The notes: a model not told the origin generated them from the sequence alone. Positions 34,994 to 46,503 are shown, counted from the first letter of the stretch. The stretch: DNA of 64,000 nt from Chimonanthus salicifolius (GCA_013350335.1 CM023539.1:67491449-67555448), one strand, 5' to 3'. Numbers and translations are program-made.

Positions 34994-37404
34994 GTGTTAA
35001 AATGGTCTGAGGTCAACGAAGTCGTAGTGAAAATGAGGGACAAGATGAAGCATGGCAATTTTGTACTAGAGTGCAACCGGGAAACCATTTGTACGTGCAA
35101 TGCAACTATTGTAAAAAAAATGAGTGGTTGTATTTATAGCATGAAAAACCATTTAGGAAAAACAAAAAAAGACATAGCGGCATGCGATAAATGTTCGGAG
35201 TCGGTGACTCAAAATGTCTTGAGTTGATGGGGCACAACTTGGACACAAGAAGGAGAAAAAAGGAGGCTCAAATGCAGGCTGGGAGACCTGATTATTACTT
35301 TGATGATCGGGACCCTATGAGAGATAGAGGAAAAGGGAAGGGTCCGATGAAAAATTTATTAATGTGGATGATGACAAGAAACAAGCAACTCTTAATAGAG
35401 TTTGGAAAAAAGAAGATAGAACCACTGTTTGCATAGATATTTGTCATTTTTTCTATGCAAATGCCCTCCCCTTCAATTTGTGTTGAGTCCATTTTTCCAA
35501 TCCATGTGTGAATCAATTGCAAGATATGGAATTGGGTAGAAAATTTCATCATATCATTAGATAAGAAATACTTTTCTCAAAAGTGAAGTTGAAGATGTGG
35601 AGAAAATGTTTGAAAAACATAGGAAAGAATGGGCCAAAAAGGGTGCACAATAATGATAGATGGTTCGACCGATGGAAAGAATCAGTCCATTACTAATTTT
35701 CTTGTAAATAGTTCAATGGGGAGTGCATTTCTGAGATGTGTTGACACATCTTCGATCTCCAAAAATGTGGAGAACTTGGTCAACCTTATAGATTCGGTCA
35801 TACAAGAGGTAGCTGTGGTGCAATTTGTTACCGATAACGCAACACCATATATGAAGGCTGGAAAAATCTTGATGGAAAGGAGGAAAATTTTATTTTGGGC
35901 TCCATGTGCAGCACATTACCTTGATCTTATGCTTGAAGATATAGGGAAAAGGAAATTTGAGTCATCTACTATTTTTGATGCAAATGCAATTGCAAAATTC
36001 ATTTATGGTCATGGTGTGTTGCTAAACTTAATGAGACAATTCACGAAGAATTGTGAATTAGTTAGGCCAGCGATAACGAGATTTGCGAGATTTGCAACAT
36101 ACTACCTTACATTGAAAAGCATATTGAGATGCAGAGTTGGTCTACGAAGAATGTTTACCTTGGAACAATGTGATATAACGCCGATGTCCAACACTGAAGA
36201 GGGGAAAAAAGTGCATGATCTGATTTTTTATAGTAAGTTTTGGAAACGTGTTGAATTCTGTACGAAGGTTGGAATGTCAAGTGTCAAATTGCTTCTGTTA
36301 GTTGATGGAGTTGACAAACCGGCAATGGGATACATATATGAAGGCATAGATTGAGCCAAGGAGAAGATTGCTATGAGATTGAACAATGATGAAAAGAAAT
36401 ACATGCCATACTAGAAGTTGATAGATATTCGTGGGAATGAACAACTTCACCATCCATTACATGCCGCTACATATAATTTAAATCGTTCTTTCCACTATGA
36501 AGAATCATTTTGTCCCAATGCTGAAATTAAAAGAGGGTTGTATACATGTCTTGATAAGTTGGTTATAGACATAGATGACATGATTAAAATCGATGAACAA
36601 TTCCTTGGATTCAGAACTAAAAAATGATTCTTTGGGGTAAGATGGCCAAATTAATAAGGAAAAGAAAACAACCAGGTATTTAGTATTTAGTTATTTACTA
36701 TTTACCATTTACTTATTTAGTATCTAAGCTTTGAATTTGATTTTTTTATTTATTATCTTATGTTTTATAGCCATTTTGTAGGAAGATTATGGAGAGGATA
36801 ATAAATAATTGCAACGTGTTGAAATAAGGATTTTGAGTTTAACTTGTAGTGCAGAATTAGAGTGTTTTTAAACAAGTATGTTTTATCTTTTAACTTTAAA
36901 TAAATTAAAGCAATTTCTTAACATTCGTTTAAGAAGTGAAGATATTAATGTTGTATGTTTTCTCTTAATTTTTTTTTATATATTAATATGAAGAGGAGGA
37001 ATAGGCTAGAGGCAAAGAGGATAAATGTCTTTGTATATGTAAAATACAATTTAGAATTACAAGTGAGACAGAGTTTAAGGGAATCAAAGTAAGATTGTGA
37101 TCTTATTTGCTTATCAGATGTGGAATCTTATGATGAATGGATCACTGAGAAAGAAGATCCAGCTCTTCCATAAGACAATTCTTGGTTGGAAGCAGACGAG
37201 ATGTTTAATGAGGAAGAAATTAATCCCAGTAAAGAAACGAGTAAGCGTTTTAAAATCTAGAAGATCATTATTACATTTAGAAGTTAGAAGGCACAATTTA
37301 TAAAATTTTTGAATTTTGTAATTAACAGGGCTTTATTCAAAAAAGCGAAAGAGCGTTGAAGAAATTAGCGATGGAGATGTGGTAGATGGAGGAGACGCTT
37401 TATC
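34994..37404 (+). pseudogene. hAT-like transposase gene relic (BED / DUF659 / dimerisation regions)
   Basis: Pieces follow the order of plant DUF659-type hAT transposases. A BED-finger part lies at 35010-35200 (FVLECNRETIC, then MSG-IYSMKNHLGKTKKDIA, with a frameshift in an A-run so the second Cys pair reads CNYC only in the next frame). A linker frame at 35240-35560 is broken by stops. DUF659 at 35629-36354 includes MIDGSTDGKNQSITNFLVNS, VVQFVTDNATPYM and CAAHYLDLMLEDIGK. Then come IDIRGNEQLHHPLHAATYNL (36418-36627) and, after a gap, NRLEAKRINVFVYVKYNL (about 36990). The usual W of DGWTDG is S. Several frameshifts and stops show it is dead. LARD 2 sits in its 3' end; the reading resumes at 39974 with SSWMF-stop. 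Confidence 0.75.
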
Positions 37405-39973
37405 TGTAGAATAAGACACTAATAATAAGATATGGTATGTCTTCCTTAATCAAAGAGAGACCCTATCATTTATATTTATAGAGAAAAGGGAATACAAATA
37501 TGGAAGATAAACTAAAAAAAGAAAACCCTAAAGTTGGTAAGTACAATATTGATAAGCACCAATTAAGGAAAAGACTAAATTGGAAAATATAATAATAATA
37601 ATTGATAAATTAAAGAAACTACTAAATATATCTCAAATTCACCCCCTCAGCTCAAGTGGATCCCACTTGAGGTTGAACATATTGAACTTGACGATCTAAT
37701 GATGATGCCATTTGATTGGAGTGAAAGTAAATCAACAAGAATCTCCAAAAAAAGAGCCTAGTCGAAGCCTAGAATCAGTTAATGTCCCGCAGCAGCATGT
37801 TCCTAAATAAATAATGGAGAAAGAACAATGGAAATTCAGTGTTGGAAACAGCAAGACTGCAACTCCACCGTACAGATGTATAGGTCTCCAAAGAACGGTA
37901 GGTAAAATGAGGGATCCCGCCGGCTGAAATGTTCTGATAGCCGGATCTGATGCCGGAAAGTGCTAGCTGCAAAGGGAAAAACTGCTGGTATGCATCAAAA
38001 TCCGCTACAAAAGTACGTCATATAGAGAAACTAATCCGAAGAAGCCGAAGTCCGGTGAGGAACAATAACATGGGCAGGAATAGTAAAACGGAGAAAAACG
38101 TAAACCTCCATTCAACAAGACCATAGAATAGGTATTCAAACTCAAAATTGCATCATACAGATGTGATGTAGGCCAAAAAGATGGTAAGAGTTGTGGGAGT
38201 ATAGGTTCAAATCTGAAGAAAGACTACAGATCTAAGGGATCAAACAAAGATGTCCTTATGAACCACCCACAAAATACAGGGGAAAAAAAATCTCTGAAAG
38301 GAGAGGTCTACGGGCTGGAGAATCAGATCTGGGTGGCAAATGGTGGATCGTTCGATAAACAAAAAGAAGGGAGTGAGGATTTATTGGTTCATACAAAAAT
38401 TAGAAAAAAAAAATTGCAGCAGTGGTCCCACAAAGCACTAACCGTAGCAGTGGCCTTGTAGGTGCATACTAGAGGGCTGGACACCTTTTTGTTTTTTTTC
38501 TTTTCAGATTCGAACACAAGCAATCAATGGCCTTGTAGGTGCATACTAGAGGGCTGGACACCTTTTTGTTTTTTTTCTTTTCAGATTCGAACACAAGCAA
38601 TCAATGGCCTGGTTTCAAAAATAACTGTAATCCATCCCAAAAAAAAAAAAACTGGTCTCAGACCATAACACGTGCAAGCCTGAAATACGCCCAACTACGT
38701 GAAACTCAAGAAGGGCCTGCGGTTTGACTGTGAAGTTGGGTTCTGAACGCTGCTCTGGATGCTCCCCTTGTGGACTCGTGTTGAAGAAACTGAAAAGAAA
38801 CGTCTGGCTGCAAGAAGATCGGCAGCAGAGGCGAGCAGAAGCGAAGATAGTGTTTCAGGTCAGTGAAAGATAGTGCAGCGATTTAGTCACTGATTAGGCG
38901 AAGGGGCTGAGATCGTCGGAAGCAGATCTGTGTGCCAGCATGGAAGACGAGGTGTGCTCGAACAAGGCAAACACCAAGAACTTGAAGTGGAACAAGAATA
39001 GAGAAACCGATCTGGAAATCCAAGCACCCACGGCTGATGCTTTCACTGGCGACTTGTCTGCTGCAGATCGAAACAAAGCAGATCTCAGATCTGAGATGAG
39101 AACATAGTGATAAGAGGCGAAAGAACTGGGTTCATCTGCAACAGAGATACATGTGAAAAACTGGTGTCTCAGAGAAGCAACAGCCAGCAACAGAAGGGGC
39201 AACAAGGACAGATCTGACCTGCAATCAGATCTGCGAGGCATTTGCAAACAGTTCTGAGAAGCGGCGGAAACAAAGGCAGCGAGAAAGCACAGGAGGAAAG
39301 CTGAAGAAAATCTGAGTCAGATCTGCAGATGCTAATCCAAGAATGGATCAGATTTGAACATGCCAAACAACAAGGGTCTCAATATTTTTATGGGCCTGCT
39401 TAGAGAAATACAGAGAATCCTTAGAGAAATCTGCAATATGGAGCCGCGGCAACTGCTGCAATCTTAGACAATCAGTGGATCAGAACACTTTGAACGGGTG
39501 AAGGGCCAGATACGCGCCTGATTAGACGCTGGTTTGAGGGGCAGACCTGGATGAAAGACCACCAAACCAGATCTTAGAACTGGTGAGAAGACGAGCGGTG
39601 CTCGAACTATGGGGATGCAATTCATTCCTAAGAATAGGCGAAACTGACAGATCTGAATTTGTTGGAAGAGGGAGAGAAGAGGAACTCTCAAACGGTGGTC
39701 TTCTCTCTCAAAGACAGGAACGAAGTTAGGCTGATACCATTTAGAATAAGACACTAATAATAAGATATGGTGTGTCTTCCTTAATCAAGGAGAGACCCTA
39801 TCATTTATATTTATAAAGAAAAGGGAATACAAACATGGAAGATAAACCAAAAAAGGAAAGCCCTAAAGTTGGTAAGTACAATATTGGTAAACACCAATTA
39901 AGGAAAAGACTAAATTGGAAAATACAATAATAGTAACTGATAAATTAAAGAAACTGCTAAATATATCTCAACA
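37405..39973 (-). mobile_element. LARD 2: non-coding LTR retrotransposon with TTATC target duplications, related to LARD 1
   Basis: LTRs at 37405-37639 and 39740-39973 (TGTAGAATAAGACAC..., mutated to TTTAG in the right copy, ending ATATATCTCAACA) are flanked by TTATC at 37400-37404 and 39974-39978. The minus-strand primer site ATGGTATCAGCC adjoins the right LTR, and CTGAGGGGGTGA adjoins the left one. The interior shares long stretches with LARD 1 (for example GAATCAGATCTGGG-GGCAAATGG, TAGGTTCAAATCTG-AGAAA, CCAGTGGC/AAGTGCTAG) and with the leader of the Copia at 41997-48447, although the LTRs differ. No protein is encoded. Confidence 0.85.
38452..38610 (+). repeat. 77 bp tandem duplication inside LARD 2
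   Basis: GGCCTTGTAGGTGCATACTA begins at 38452 and again at 38529 with identical sequence through AACACAAGCAATCAAT, and a third GGCCT starts at 38606. The two copies are essentially perfect, so the event is recent. Confidence 0.9.
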
Positions 39974-40017
39974 TTATCTTCATCTTGGATGTTTTAGATG
40001 ACATTGATAACAATGAT

Positions 40018-40911
40018 TTTTTTTTTTTTTTTTGAAATGGTTAATATATTAGAAAGAAAGAGGTACCAGAGATGCAAATACAAAAAAGGAGGAGCCAACA
40101 CGACGAAACAAAAAGCTCACTGCCAAAAACACTCACGAAGCCACAACAGACGAAAAGAACATAAAGAAAAAGGCTAAGCTAAATCAGCACATTCTTTCCA
40201 AGCACGCAAGACGTCATTCATTGAGATATTCTTGAAAACCGTGAGAGAGGAGGCCCAAGATGTAGACTTGGCAAGGACTCTAGTAGAGACGACTTCTGAA
40301 GATTCAGCACGATCCTCAAAAATTCTATTGTTACATTCCTCCCACATGCTCCACAATATGGCAAAAAACGCCAAACGCCATAAAGACAAGCATTTTGGGG
40401 AGACCGAAACAATGTCCCAGGCATAAGATAACTGAGCCACCGTAGAGGGCATAATCCAAAGCACCCAAAACTTTTGTAGTACAATGTTCCACACTACATA
40501 GGAGAAATGGCAATGAAAAAAGAGATGATTTGTCTCTTACGAGGCTTGAAGGCAAAAAGGACAAGCACTAATAATGGTTCTTCCTCTTTGACACAAGTTG
40601 TCTTGGGCCAAAATTTTGTCCATGCCCAGAGTCCACAGAAAGCAAATTGCACGGGGAGGAGCAGTCGTCCGATAATTCCACTTGAAGAAAGATTTGACAG
40701 AGATTAATTAGTTGGATCCGGCCACCATACCAGGCTATCATCAGTAGAGACACAGATCCAGTAGGAGGAAATGATATGCAAGAGTGCAGTGAAGTCTTCA
40801 ATCTCAGAGTCAAATAGATTACGCCGAATGGAAATATTCCAAACAGCCAATGTGATACCTCGCCCAGTTGGGCTGAGCGTCCAGGCAATGTACACATTGA
40901 CTGGGTCGATA
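40018..40911 (-). mobile_element. 5'-truncated L1-type LINE, RT C-terminal (zf-RVT) part
   Basis: A poly-T at 40018-40036 is the poly-A tail of a minus-strand insertion. Upstream on that strand an open frame (40494-40174) reads ILWSMWEECNNRIFEDRA and MNDVLRAWKECADLA-stop, the usual end of plant L1 ORF2 lacking RNase H. Further upstream GRGITLAVWNISIRRNLFDS and DDSLVWWPDPTN continue the family pattern in other frames. The same family end is found on the plus strand at 54810-55165. It directly abuts TRIM D. Confidence 0.75.
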
Positions 40912-41164
40912 TGTACTACTGCTCGGTTGTGGGTGTGGAGTCCCACATCAGAAGTGAGGGTGAATGGCATGGGCTTTATAAGTGGTTGCCCCTTAACTCT
41001 GTAAGGCGTGTTTTGGGCCTATCCCTAGTGAGCCAGGCCCAATCTAAACCCGTGCGGGCTCGCGAATGTGTGCGCGTGCGAGGCCCAAAGCAGACAATTT
41101 CTTATTGATTCAAACCCTAAGCCCTGTGTTCGAGTCGAGTCATTATAAATTTTGTATCAGAGCG
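40912..41164 (+). mobile_element. TRIM D: single LTR plus primer-binding site
   Basis: Starts TGTACTACTGCTC and carries the words of TRIM A and B (GTGTGGAGTCCCACATC, GTTTTGGGCCT, GAGCCAGGCCCAA, CCCGTGCGGGCT, CCCAAAGCAGACAAT). It ends near ATTATAAATT and is followed by TTGTATCAGAGCG (41152-41164), the tRNA-Met primer site with one change, then GACTGTG as in TRIM A and B. No second LTR is found downstream; instead a spliced zinc-knuckle reading frame follows. The LTR is therefore a plausible promoter for it. Confidence 0.7.
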
Positions 41165-41187
41165 TTGGCTCAAACTCTAGGACTGTG

Positions 41188-41730
41188 ATGGGTAATGCAT
41201 GATTAGAACCTATTTTTGGATTAGAACTGTATATGTTATTGACATTATCTAACAATTTTGGTGAATTGTGTTATACAGATATGTCAAGTAACGAGGAATA
41301 TACTGAAATTTTAGACAAGGGAACACCTAATTGCCCAATAGCAGTGGATATCACTACCCATAACTCCAGCATTCAATATGGGAATTCAAAAGCACTGTCA
41401 GCTTTAGAAGTGTCATCATCAGTAGGGCAATCAGCTTCGCCCGAGTATACACCATCCACCCCTAATGCTGACGACATGGTAGTATACGCTTGCGGACTAT
41501 GCAATCGAGAGGGGCATTATGAAACAGACTGTCTTTACCCCCTCAACATGATATGCTCTATATGTGGATTTAGTGGACATAGAAAAGATAGGACCAACTG
41601 TCCTTACATTGGAGGTCCAGGGATAGTACCGTGCCTGACATGTGGAGTGTTGGGATATATGTCGGCAGCATGTCCTGACAACATCTTCCTCAATTATGAT
41701 TTTGATGTAGAGTCCTCTACAGGTGATTAG
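41188..41730 (+). CDS. Small CCHC zinc-knuckle protein, spliced, behind a TRIM LTR
   Basis: Proposed CDS: exon 41188-41191 (ATGG), intron 41192-41278, exon 41279-41730. The intron starts GTAATG, has CTAAC 25-30 bases before its end and finishes TTATACAG. Joining creates ATGGATATGTCA, an in-frame upstream ATG, so two starts (41188 spliced, 41281 unspliced) share one frame. The protein would have 151 residues: an acidic Ser/Thr-rich N-terminal half without a domain I recognise, then three knuckles. Knuckle 1, CGLCNREGHYETDC, is a perfect C-x2-C-x4-H-x4-C. Knuckle 2, CSICGFSGHRKDRTNC, has two extra residues before the last Cys. Knuckle 3, CLTCGVLGYMSAAC, has Tyr for His. CCHC knuckles bind single-stranded nucleic acid, as in retroviral-type Gag. 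AATAAA follows at 41840. It could be a TRIM-captured host exon or a Gag relic of a TR-GAG element. The frame is intact, unusual among the neighbours. Confidence 0.5.
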
Positions 41731-41996
41731 ACAAGGAAATGTAGGGGAAGGGATAGGAGCGAATATTGTAAAAATATGAATATGTATATATGTGTGTGTT
41801 GTACCAAGGGTTTACAAACCCTACCAACTCATGTGTATGAATAAAACTTGAGTTATGTAATATTGTGTGTTGAATGCATGTTTAAAACACAAGAGTAGAG
41901 CATCCGTAAAAATCAGCTTATAAGGAAAGGGTGCCCATGTTATTATACACCCTAAGACTCAAAGGTCTATTGGCAATGTGGAACTTTGCTAACAAC
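41731..41996 (+). other. 3' flank of the CCHC gene with poly-A signal
   Basis: AATAAA at 41840-41845 follows the stop codon by 110 bp, with GT-rich sequence after it. No 3' LTR of TRIM D is visible before the Copia insertion at 41997. Confidence 0.4.
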
Positions 41997-42561
41997 TGTA
42001 GAATTATAATAAGAAAATAAGAAGATGAAGAGAGAACACACAGTATTTGGAGAAGAATTCTTCTGTATGATTGTTTCATTGTGTTGAACGTATAGAGGAT
42101 ACATGAATATATAATACAAAGAGAGTCATTCATGGTGGCTAAGAAGGGAAAATAAATCAATGAATAAGCAATTACAATAATTTCTACAATTGACGATATA
42201 TTTTGAGTCAGCTTTCCTAAATTAGAATTATTCTAGTCAACTATGTCCAGAAGGTGGTCCCACACAGTCTACTGGGTCCCACAACACTCCCCCTCAAGCA
42301 GGTTCGAATATGTCGAGTAAACCTAGCTTGCTAACAACAGAAGTGAGCTAAGTTTGAGAAATGGCCTTGGCCAACATATCCGTGAGCTGATCTTTAAATT
42401 TCAGAAAAAGGGTAAATAAGCCACCTTCAAAAATATGCTGACGGAAGAAGTGACAATCGACTCAATATGCTTGGTCCTCTCGTGAAAAGTTGGATTAGAG
42501 GTGATGTTTGTGGCAACTTGATTATTATAAAACATGATAAGTGGATCGACGGGAGCAAATT

Positions 42562-43505
42562 TGATGCAGAACAACTAATAGGGTGACCCTAAATGTCTAA
42601 ATGTGGTTCCCTAAAGATTAAAAATGGATAAAAATAGTGCACACTACACTTAAATTCAAATTAATATCTGCAATTAATAAATATAAAATTACCACACATA
42701 ATCATGCAAATTTTACAAATATAATGTGTTTAATATGAATAAATGGGTAAATGGTGGTTGAATGGCAATGATGTTAATTTAAGGAGGAAGGCTAAAGGAC
42801 ACGTGGGTTATTAAATGAGGACTGAATATGCTCTGGCTTAGGTCCCTGCAACCAAATTCCTTGGGCATGGTCTAATGAAATAATAAAGGAGAGGATACGA
42901 ATGGAATAAAGAGGGTAAAAACGAATGTAAGGCTTTAGGGCAGAAGACTTGCGAAGGGAAGGCGGAAGTAAAAGGGCTGGGTGGCGACAGTGAAAAGGGG
43001 TAGGGAATGGGCTGGCGACAACAATAATGGCTAGGGAGGGACTGGCGATTGTAAGAAAAAGGTACTATGACGGATCTGGATAGATCTGGGCTAAGGAAGA
43101 GGGTGGGTTATGGAAGGTAGCAAACAACATCACAGGGATGGGTTTCAAGGCAGCAAGAAAGAAAAGGGAAAAGGAAAAGAAATAAGAGAGATGAAGAAGG
43201 TAAAAGCAGATCAAAGTACATGGAGAAAAAAAGGTTAGCCTGACGTTAAGCTTCACGCCAAAAGGAATTGTTTCGTACAATCAATCGCATCTTGCAAAAG
43301 TATCTTGCGAAAACTCAAATCTTATTCATCATCGTTCGTATGTATGCCTTAAGGAGGCTACAAGCTTATATAAAGACTTATATTACTAAAAATAAAACAA
43401 CAGATATAATTACTAAATTACCCCTGATCAAATAAAGCTATTACATAAAAGAGAAATTGTAAAAAAAAATAGAAACTGTCTAAATATGAAAAATGCTCTG
43501 CATCA
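42562..43505. mobile_element. Nested solo LTR (944 bp) with AAATT target duplications
   Basis: Inserted in the Copia RNase H region. The ends TGATGCAGA and TCTGCATCA are perfect 9 bp inverted repeats, beginning TG and ending CA, and AAATT lies on both sides (42557-42561 and 43506-43510). No coding or primer site is inside. Joining the flanks restores the RNase H reading, which confirms the limits. A non-autonomous inverted-repeat element is the alternative, but TG...CA and a 5 bp duplication favour an LTR. Confidence 0.8.
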
Positions 43506-43765
43506 AAATTCCAACTCAGTAAGAAGCTATCGGATCCAAAGTAATTTTGCCGCAATATTAGCCATCGCACGATACTCCACGTTAGCACTATAACGGGCAT
43601 CAACAGATTGCTTCTTACTGCACCAGGAGACTAAATGAAAGCCCAAGAAGACACAATAACCAGAAGTGGAGCGGCGGTCTTCAGAAAAGCCCAATCAGCG
43701 TCTAAGTATCCACGAACGGAGAATGAAGACTGCCGTTCAAAAAACAACCCTGGCCAGGATGAGCC
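43506..43765 (-). pseudogene. Copia RNase H, C-terminal half split by a nested LTR
   Basis: Minus-strand text FDADWAFSEDRRSTSGYCVF, LVSWCSKKQSVDARYSANVE and YRAMANIAAKLLWIR is the Copia RNase H core with its catalytic D and E still readable. The remainder continues left of the nested LTR, at 42561-42300, ending LLSKLGLLDIFEPA-stop. Confidence 0.75.
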
Positions 43766-43818
43766 ATAAGATATAGAAGAATGCAAACGACAACATGAAG
43801 ATGAGTATCCCGTTGAGC

Positions 43819-44885
43819 TTACAAAAATTGGCTAACCACACCAACAACATAAGATAAATCAGGTCTGGTAGTGAGGTAAATCAATTTCCCAACCAATTTC
43901 TGATAGAACGCAGGATTATCAAGGAGAGTCCCGTCAGAAGCAAATAACTTGGTGTTGACATCTAGTGGAGTATTAGTAGGTTTGCATCCAGAGTACCCGG
44001 CATCATGTAGAAGATATAGGGCATACTTTCGCTGAGAGAGAGAGATCTCGAGAAGAACAAGAGACCACAATCCCAAGAAAGTAACGTAGTGACCTCAGAT
44101 CTTTAATATCAAATGTGCATTGTAGATACTCTTTCAATCTAGAAATAGTTGTATCATTATTACCTGTGAGAACAATATCAACATAAACCGCTAAAAGCAT
44201 TACCACAAAGTAAAGACGGTAGAAAAAAACGGAGTGATCCATCTAGTACCGAGAGAAACCATAAGGTAACAAAGCACTACTGAACTTCTCAAATCAGGTT
44301 CGTGGAGACTGCTTGAGGCCAAAGAGAGCCTTCTTGAGTCTGCAGACAGAGTTAGGCTCCCCATGCTTGACAAACCCTGGAGGGGAGAGCATATATATTT
44401 CATCTTGTAGATCACCATGTAGGAACATTCTTCACATCCAATTAACGAAGAGGCCGGTCATGAGTGGCGGCAATGGAGATTAGAACACGAACATAGGTAA
44501 TCTTTGTCACAGGAGAGAAGGTTTCCTGATAATCTTTGTCATAGAGAGAAGTTTGCATGATGTCCTTGGCAACGAGACGATCTTTGTATTTGGCAATGGA
44601 TCTATTTAGATTATGCTTTAAGGCGAAGACCAATTTGCACCCAACTGGTGTCTTCCTTGGAGGGAGAGGAACTATGTCTCAGGTATGGTTCTTGTCAAGT
44701 GTTGCTAATTCCTCTTTCATGGCTACTTTCCAGGAGGGATCACGAAGAGCAGTATCAATCCTTTTTGGAATCTTAATGTTGTCTAGAGCTGTGAGAAAAC
44801 TATGATAAGAAGGAGAAACAACATGATAGAACATAAAATGAGCAAGGGGATGACTGGTACAAGCACGCTTACCTTTCCGAAGCAC
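43819..44885 (-). pseudogene. Copia reverse transcriptase, frame broken
   Basis: Order of motifs on the minus strand: IPKRIDTALRDPSWKVAMKE, MVFALKHNLNRSIAKYKDRL-VAKD, ITYVRVLISIAATHDRPL, LLAVYVDIVLTGNND (the YVDD catalytic box, here changed to YVDI), FDIKDLRSLRYFLGIVV, SLSQRKYALYLLHDAGYSG and YQKLVGKLIYLTTRPDLSY. The replaced second Asp of YVDD would remove polymerase activity even without the frameshifts. Confidence 0.8.
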
Positions 44886-44981
44886 AATGGGAAGATCAGA
44901 CTCTGCAGTGGTTGATGAATTTGGACCAGGGGCAGAGGGGGTGGTGGCATTTGCTCGAAGTGGAGGCGGAGGCTGCCTGCA

Positions 44982-45640
44982 TTAATATACTAGAATGGGC
45001 TTTGTAGTGCTAGAAGGACACGTATCTGCAGGTAAAAAAGGTAGAACTGGAGAGGGAGAAGAAATGGATGGTGCTGAAAAGTAGGGAATTGTCTCAAAGA
45101 AGGTGACATCCATGGGAATGTAAGTTTTGCTCGTGAGGGGATCAAGACACTTGTAGCTTATGGAAAGGGGAATAGTCCAAGAAAACACATCACACGGCCC
45201 TGGAAGAGAGCTTATTACCAGAAAATTGGTGAACAAAGAAGACACATCCAAAGACATGTAAGGGAAGACTATGGATGGTTGTGTAGGGTGAGGAGGTCAA
45301 TCAGTGACTTGTTGAGTAGCACACGGGATGGCATGTGGTTAAGACTGCTTCACGCCAATATGACTGTGGGACATGTGGGACATGCATGGTAAAGAAAAGA
45401 GAGCGGGCTACCTCAAGTAGATGTCGGTTTTTTCTTTCGGCTATACCATTTTGTTGAGGTGTAGATGAACAAGGAAGTTGGGATTTGACACCGTAGTGTT
45501 GCTAGAATTGAACAAAAGAATGCGACAAATATCCTCCCCCCCCCCCCTTTTCTCTCTCAATTATCACTACGGAAAGTTTTAATTTTACAAGAAAATTGAG
45601 TTTCAACCTATTTATAAAACGTGCGAAAATGCTCACACAC
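44982..45640 (-). pseudogene. Copia integrase core and C-terminal part
   Basis: The minus strand reads STPQQNGIAERKNRHLLEVA (block with the third catalytic residue), FTMHVPHVPQSYWREAVLT and, in the lower frame, GPCDVFSWTIPLSISYKCLD and DVTFFETIPYF. The region carrying the first two catalytic Asp residues (about 45640-45810) is not readable, and a poly-C run at 45536-45547 falls there. Confidence 0.65.
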
Positions 45641-45810
45641 CTCAGACTTATGTTTCATCATCTTATGCATGAATAATCATCAATAAATGAAACAAAATAA
45701 CAAAAACCCGTGCGAGAAGCAGAAGGAGATTGCCAAACATCATATTGTATAATAGAAAATAAGATAGATGTACGTTTATTGATGGAAGGAGGAAAACAAG
45801 TTCTACAATG

Positions 45811-46320
45811 TTAACATTCAAACTTATTAAAAGATAAAAAAGGAACAAGCTTTTTCAATACAGAGTCAGAGGTATGCCTGAGTCTGCAATGCCAAAGCCA
45901 CACATTGGTGGAAGAAGAGGTTGAGCGAGCTTCAAAGGCGTCAATCTGTTGCTCAAGAAGATGTAAGCCTCCAACTTCACGACCACCACCAATCACCTTC
46001 CTCGTGATCAGATCCTGAAAGAAACAATGAGAATGAAAAAATGTGACTGAGCAATTCAAATTCTTAGTGATTGCACTAATAGAAAGCAAGTTACGAGATA
46101 AATGGAGAACATGTAAGGTCGGAGAGACAGAAATCGGCCCTTTACCCGCAATAGCAGTAGAGGAGTCATGAGCTAATTTTATTTTACCACAAGAAACATA
46201 AGAGAGAGAAGAGAAAATAGTAGACATACCAGCCATATGATTAATGGCCCCAGAATCGATTATCCAAGAATGAGATGAAGCATGATTTGCAAAGGACTAA
46301 GTACCTGAAGTAGATGAGAC
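45811..46320 (-). pseudogene. Copia protease and GAG-pre-integrase region
   Basis: The minus strand shows HSWIIDSGAINHMAG near 46280-46240, an aspartic protease motif with the catalytic Asp kept, then TLHVLHLSRNLLSISAITKN, CFFQDLITRKVIGGG, and LWHCRLRHTSDSVLKKLVPF, the HLRLGH-like zinc motif ahead of integrase. The frame is open for 141 codons from 46236. Confidence 0.75.
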
Positions 46321-46503
46321 AACATTAGAAACCTTGGGGTTGAAGATGCTCCAGTCATTGCAGCAGCAAGTTAAACTCATGTGTGGTCACTGGGGAACTA
46401 TCAGTAGCCACATCAAATGAAGAAGTAACAGGAGGAACAACGAAGATATTAGCTTGCTTTGGTCGGCTATGAAGCTTATAGCATGAATCAATATAATGAT
46501 TGT

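Noticed and set aside
41248..41264. GACATTATCTAACAATTTT as a target duplication for the LINE at 40018 (left flank GACATTGATAACAATG)
   Set aside because: Several mismatches and the position would place TRIM D inside the LINE without other support.
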